Below, one piece after another: positions 61,561 to 64,000 of a DNA stretch of 64,000 nt. The notes beneath the pieces are model-generated. The model saw only the letters and a program-made list of their open reading frames with translations, was not told the DNA's origin and made no database searches. Position 1 is the first letter of the stretch. Each line of letters begins with the position of its first letter. The position numbers and the translations under genes are program-made. This DNA is from Microbacterium terregens (GTDB lineage Bacteria; Pseudomonadota; Alphaproteobacteria; Sphingomonadales; Sphingomonadaceae): assembly GCF_027922045.1 (NCBI RefSeq), contig NZ_BSEX01000006.1, positions 540,120 through 604,119 of the forward strand, written 5' to 3'.

Positions 61561-61896
61561 TTGAACGATCGAGAGCACCGTATCCGCGAGCGCGCCCATG
61601 CGATGTGGCTGGAGGAAGGCCAGCCTGAAGGCGAGCATGCGCGCCACTGGGACGCCGCCTGCCGCGAGATCGACGCCCAGGCCGCGGCCTCGACGGATAG
61701 CGAAGTGACGCCGGCGCCAAAGAAGGCGCGCACGTCGCGCAGCACGGCTCCCAAGACAACGCCGGCCGCCCAGGCCGCGACGGCGGGGGAGGGCGTCGCA
61801 GCCGTCGCGGAGGCGCCCAAGGCGAAGCGAGCGGCCGCCCCGAAGAAGGCGGCGAGCACCCCCGCCAAGCGCAAATCGGGCAGCGCCAAAGCCTGA
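61561..61896 (+). CDS. DUF2934 protein with Ala/Lys-rich tail
   Basis: A 111-residue protein. The first 35 residues (REHRIRERAHAMWLEEGQPEGEHARHW) form the DUF2934 domain, seen in stress-linked proteins; the rest is a low-complexity Ala-Pro-Lys tail (KKARTSRSTAPKTTPAAQAA) resembling histone H1-like tails. TTG 61561 has GGGAG at seven bases; a GTG at 61555 is too close to it. Function unknown. Confidence 0.78.
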   Translation: MNDREHRIRERAHAMWLEEGQPEGEHARHWDAACREIDAQAAASTDSEVTPAPKKARTSRSTAPKTTPAAQAATAGEGVAAVAEAPKAKRAAAPKKAASTPAKRKSGSAKA

Positions 61897-62042
61897 TCGC
61901 CAGGCGTGCCGCCCGGGAAGCGGCACGCGCGCAAAACCCCTCGACGGGATCGCCCGCCGGCCTGCCGCAAATCCTTGCGGCGGGGGCGGAACGATGCGCC
62001 CCGGCCGATGTTGAGTGCAGGTTCCCGTGATGGAGGTCACTT

Positions 62043-64000
62043 TTGCCGCAGTTCGTCTCCCGCCTCCTCTCGATTCCCTCCTTTCCTCTTCCTGAGCGTC
62101 TGCTGACCGATGCCGCTGCCGCCGGTTTCGACGGCGTGCTGTGGCGCGCCGAGGCGCCGGTGCTCGGGGAGGCGGAGCTGGTTCCGCCCGCACTCACCGG
62201 AGCCTGCGCAGAAGCGGGGCTCGCCCTGCTGGTCGCGCTGCCCCTCGACCGCGCACCGATCGATCACCCGCTGCTCGCCAGCCACCCGGAAGCATTTGCG
62301 ATCCGGCGCGCCAGCGCTGGCGGCGGCCCCGTGGATCCCCGCCAGCCTGCACAGGCGACCGGCGAGGCGCGCGCGCGGCTGCGTACGCCCGAGGCCGCGG
62401 CGCTGCTGCGTCCGGTGCTGGTAGAGCGGCTCTCCGCCCTCCTCAATGCGGGGGTTACGGGCTTCCGGCTGCTTGGGGCGGATCGCATCCCGCCGGAAAC
62501 GCTGATCGGGCTGATCTCGGCCGTACGCGAACGGCATCCCGACGCGCGCTTCATCAGCGGCGCGCCGGACCTGTCGCGGCCGCAGGTGCGCGCCCTCGCA
62601 TCGGCAGGGCTCACCGCGATCACCTCCTCCTTTGCGTGGTGGGACCTTCGTGCACCGTGGCTGGTGGAGGAGTATGAGGAACTGCGCGGCCAGGCGCCGC
62701 TCCTGGCGGAGGTCTCGGCGCCGACCAGCGGAGATGCGGACGCGCCATCGGCTCTCGCACGGACGCTCGCAATGGCGGCCGCAAGCGCCAACGGCATCAT
62801 CGTGCCGGCCGACCTGTTCGCAGGCAGCCCCGATCTGGCGCAGGCCGTGCGCCATGCACTGGAAGTCGCGCAGGCCGCCGAACGCTTCGATGGCGAGATG
62901 CGGGCGCTGACCGGACCGCAGGCCCCTGTCGGCGTGCTGCTGCGCGCGGATGCGAGCGACGTGCGCGAGGCGTCCGAAGCGCTGCTGATATTCGTGAACC
63001 GCAGCGACACGCCGCAGCCGCTGCCCTCCCCGGCGCTGGTGCGCGAATATATGGGCTCCGCGTTCGAGGGCTTCTCCGTCCTTGGTGCGGAGGGTGAGGT
63101 CGGCACGCCGCTCGCCGGAGGCGAAGTGCGGCTGGTCGCCGCGCGGCGTGCGTCGCCGATCCGCATCGCGGTGACGCCCGACGCCGTCGGCATTGGTGCC
63201 GCCTCCCCGCGGCTGGTGGTCGAGGACCTCCACCCGCGCGTCGATGGCGGCGCCTTCCCGGTCAAGCGGGTGGTCGGCGAGGAAGTGCCGGTCGAGGCGA
63301 CGGTGTTCACCGACGGTCACGAGCAACTCGCGGTCGAACTGCACTGGCGCGCGGTGGACGAGGCGAACTGGCGCGTCGCGCGCATGACGCAACTGCCGAA
63401 CGACCTGTGGCGTGGCAGCTTCGCCCTCGAACGGCTCGGCCGCTACGAATATGCGGTCGAGGGCTGGCTCGACCGGTTCGGCGGCTTCCGGCGCGACTTC
63501 ACCAAGAAGCTCGACGCCGGTGTCGCGCAGCCGGTCGATCATGCCGAGGGACTGGCACTGGTGGCCGAGGCGGTGGCGCGGTCGCAGGGCGAGGCACGCA
63601 CCACGCTGGCCGACTGGCACGCGCGACTGGAGGCAGCGAGCGAAGGCGCCGACAGCGCCGCGCTGCTGCTATCGCCCGAACTCGCCGCGCTGATGGATAC
63701 GGCCGACGACCGTCCGCACCGGCTGCGCTCCGAACCGCAGATCGTCGATGCCGAGCGGCTGACGGCACGTTTCTCCAGCTGGTACGAGCTGTTCCCGCGC
63801 TCGCAGACCGAGGATGCCAGCCGCCACGGCACCTTCGACGACGTGATCGCGCGGCTGCCGGCGGTGCGCGACATGGGGTTCGACACGCTCTACTTCCCGC
63901 CGATCCACCCGATCGGGCGCACCCATCGCAAGGGGCCGAACAACACGCTGACGGCGGGGCCGGACGATCCCGGCAGCCCCTATGCGATCGGCAGCGCCGA
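62043..64000 (+). CDS. glgE: GlgE-type maltosyltransferase with N-terminal extension (cut by window end)
   Basis: 652 codons are visible. The GlgE part starts near residue 395 (LVVEDLHPRVDGGAFPVKRVVGEEVPVEA) and reaches RFSSWYELFPRS, FDTLYFPPIHPIGRTHRKGPNNTLTAG, the GlgE motifs. This enzyme adds maltose 1-phosphate to glucans. Upstream, about 390 residues form an extra domain with TIM-barrel-like strands (GFDGVLWRAEAP, GLALLVALPLDRA, GVTGFRLLGADR) lacking the usual catalytic acids, as in other long GlgE proteins. The start is TTG 62043 with GGAGG six bases before; an in-frame TGA at 62028 leaves no upstream start. Confidence 0.85.
   Translation, partial: MPQFVSRLLSIPSFPLPERLLTDAAAAGFDGVLWRAEAPVLGEAELVPPALTGACAEAGLALLVALPLDRAPIDHPLLASHPEAFAIRRASAGGGPVDPRQPAQATGEARARLRTPEAAALLRPVLVERLSALLNAGVTGFRLLGADRIPPETLIGLISAVRERHPDARFISGAPDLSRPQVRALASAGLTAITSSFAWWDLRAPWLVEEYEELRGQAPLLAEVSAPTSGDADAPSALARTLAMAAASANGIIVPADLFAGSPDLAQAVRHALEVAQAAERFDGEMRALTGPQAPVGVLLRADASDVREASEALLIFVNRSDTPQPLPSPALVREYMGSAFEGFSVLGAEGEVGTPLAGGEVRLVAARRASPIRIAVTPDAVGIGAASPRLVVEDLHPRVDGGAFPVKRVVGEEVPVEATVFTDGHEQLAVELHWRAVDEANWRVARMTQLPNDLWRGSFALERLGRYEYAVEGWLDRFGGFRRDFTKKLDAGVAQPVDHAEGLALVAEAVARSQGEARTTLADWHARLEAASEGADSAALLLSPELAALMDTADDRPHRLRSEPQIVDAERLTARFSSWYELFPRSQTEDASRHGTFDDVIARLPAVRDMGFDTLYFPPIHPIGRTHRKGPNNTLTAGPDDPGSPYAIGSA

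Overview
The window reads as a high-GC chromosomal segment of a sphingomonad alphaproteobacterium (Sphingomonas or a close relative). The evidence is gene order and family content: a SUV3-like helicase, an S4 protein, fdxA and carD in a row; rnd-lptC-lptA-lptB-rpoN; a divK-like regulator next to a DUF3572 gene; and DUF3035-lspA-ileS. There are no rRNA genes, prophage, insertion sequence or CRISPR array. One tRNA (Lys, UUU) is present. Both ends cut genes: a helicase on the left and a GlgE-type maltosyltransferase on the right.

Layout. 1-5.0 kb: helicase 3' end, S4 protein, ferredoxin, CarD regulator and two tandem GIN-domain (DUF2807) exported proteins. 4.4-9.0 kb: three of the four ligase-associated DNA repair genes (pdeM phosphoesterase, Lhr-like helicase, beta-CASP exonuclease) with a 61-residue membrane protein between them; the ATP-dependent ligase lies about 8 kb away at 16.8-18.4 kb. 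9-14.7 kb: ClC channel, sigma-54, lipopolysaccharide export genes and a short RNase D. 15-21 kb: a two-domain cold-shock protein with a glycine-rich N-terminus, glutaminyl cyclase, the ligase, small stress and envelope proteins, Dps and L33. 21-28.4 kb: single-domain response regulator, HAD and RidA proteins, TorF-type porin, lspA and ileS. 28.5-33.3 kb: rpiB, glyA, nrdR, a GIY-YIG cassette running in frame into a TrmJ-type methyltransferase, chorismate mutase and rpsD. 33-42.3 kb: S9 peptidase, the agmatine-to-putrescine pair, family 5 uracil-DNA glycosylase, folK, tRNA-Lys, PAP2, galE, msrA and the t6A synthase. 42-50.3 kb: GntR regulator, nitroreductase, peptide transporter and a four-gene MacAB-type efflux operon. 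50-55.5 kb: a five-gene molybdenum hydroxylase operon of PaoABC type with its XdhC and nucleotidyltransferase maturation genes. 55.6-64 kb: CocE-type hydrolase, CPBP protease, glpX, a possible 2H phosphoesterase, small stress-type proteins, an SDR dehydrogenase and the start of a GlgE gene.

Most genes are housekeeping. The least ordinary structure is at 31.0-32.1 kb: a small GIY-YIG nuclease gene bounded by inverted copies of a repeat of about 44 bases, the right copy being translated as a linker into the downstream RNA methyltransferase. Other points worth a look are the dispersed ligase-associated repair set, a 93-base compound palindrome inside it, several strong inverted repeats in leaders or gene junctions (porin, efflux operon, molybdenum hydroxylase operon), the glycine-rich cold-shock protein and the small protein with two HxT motifs.
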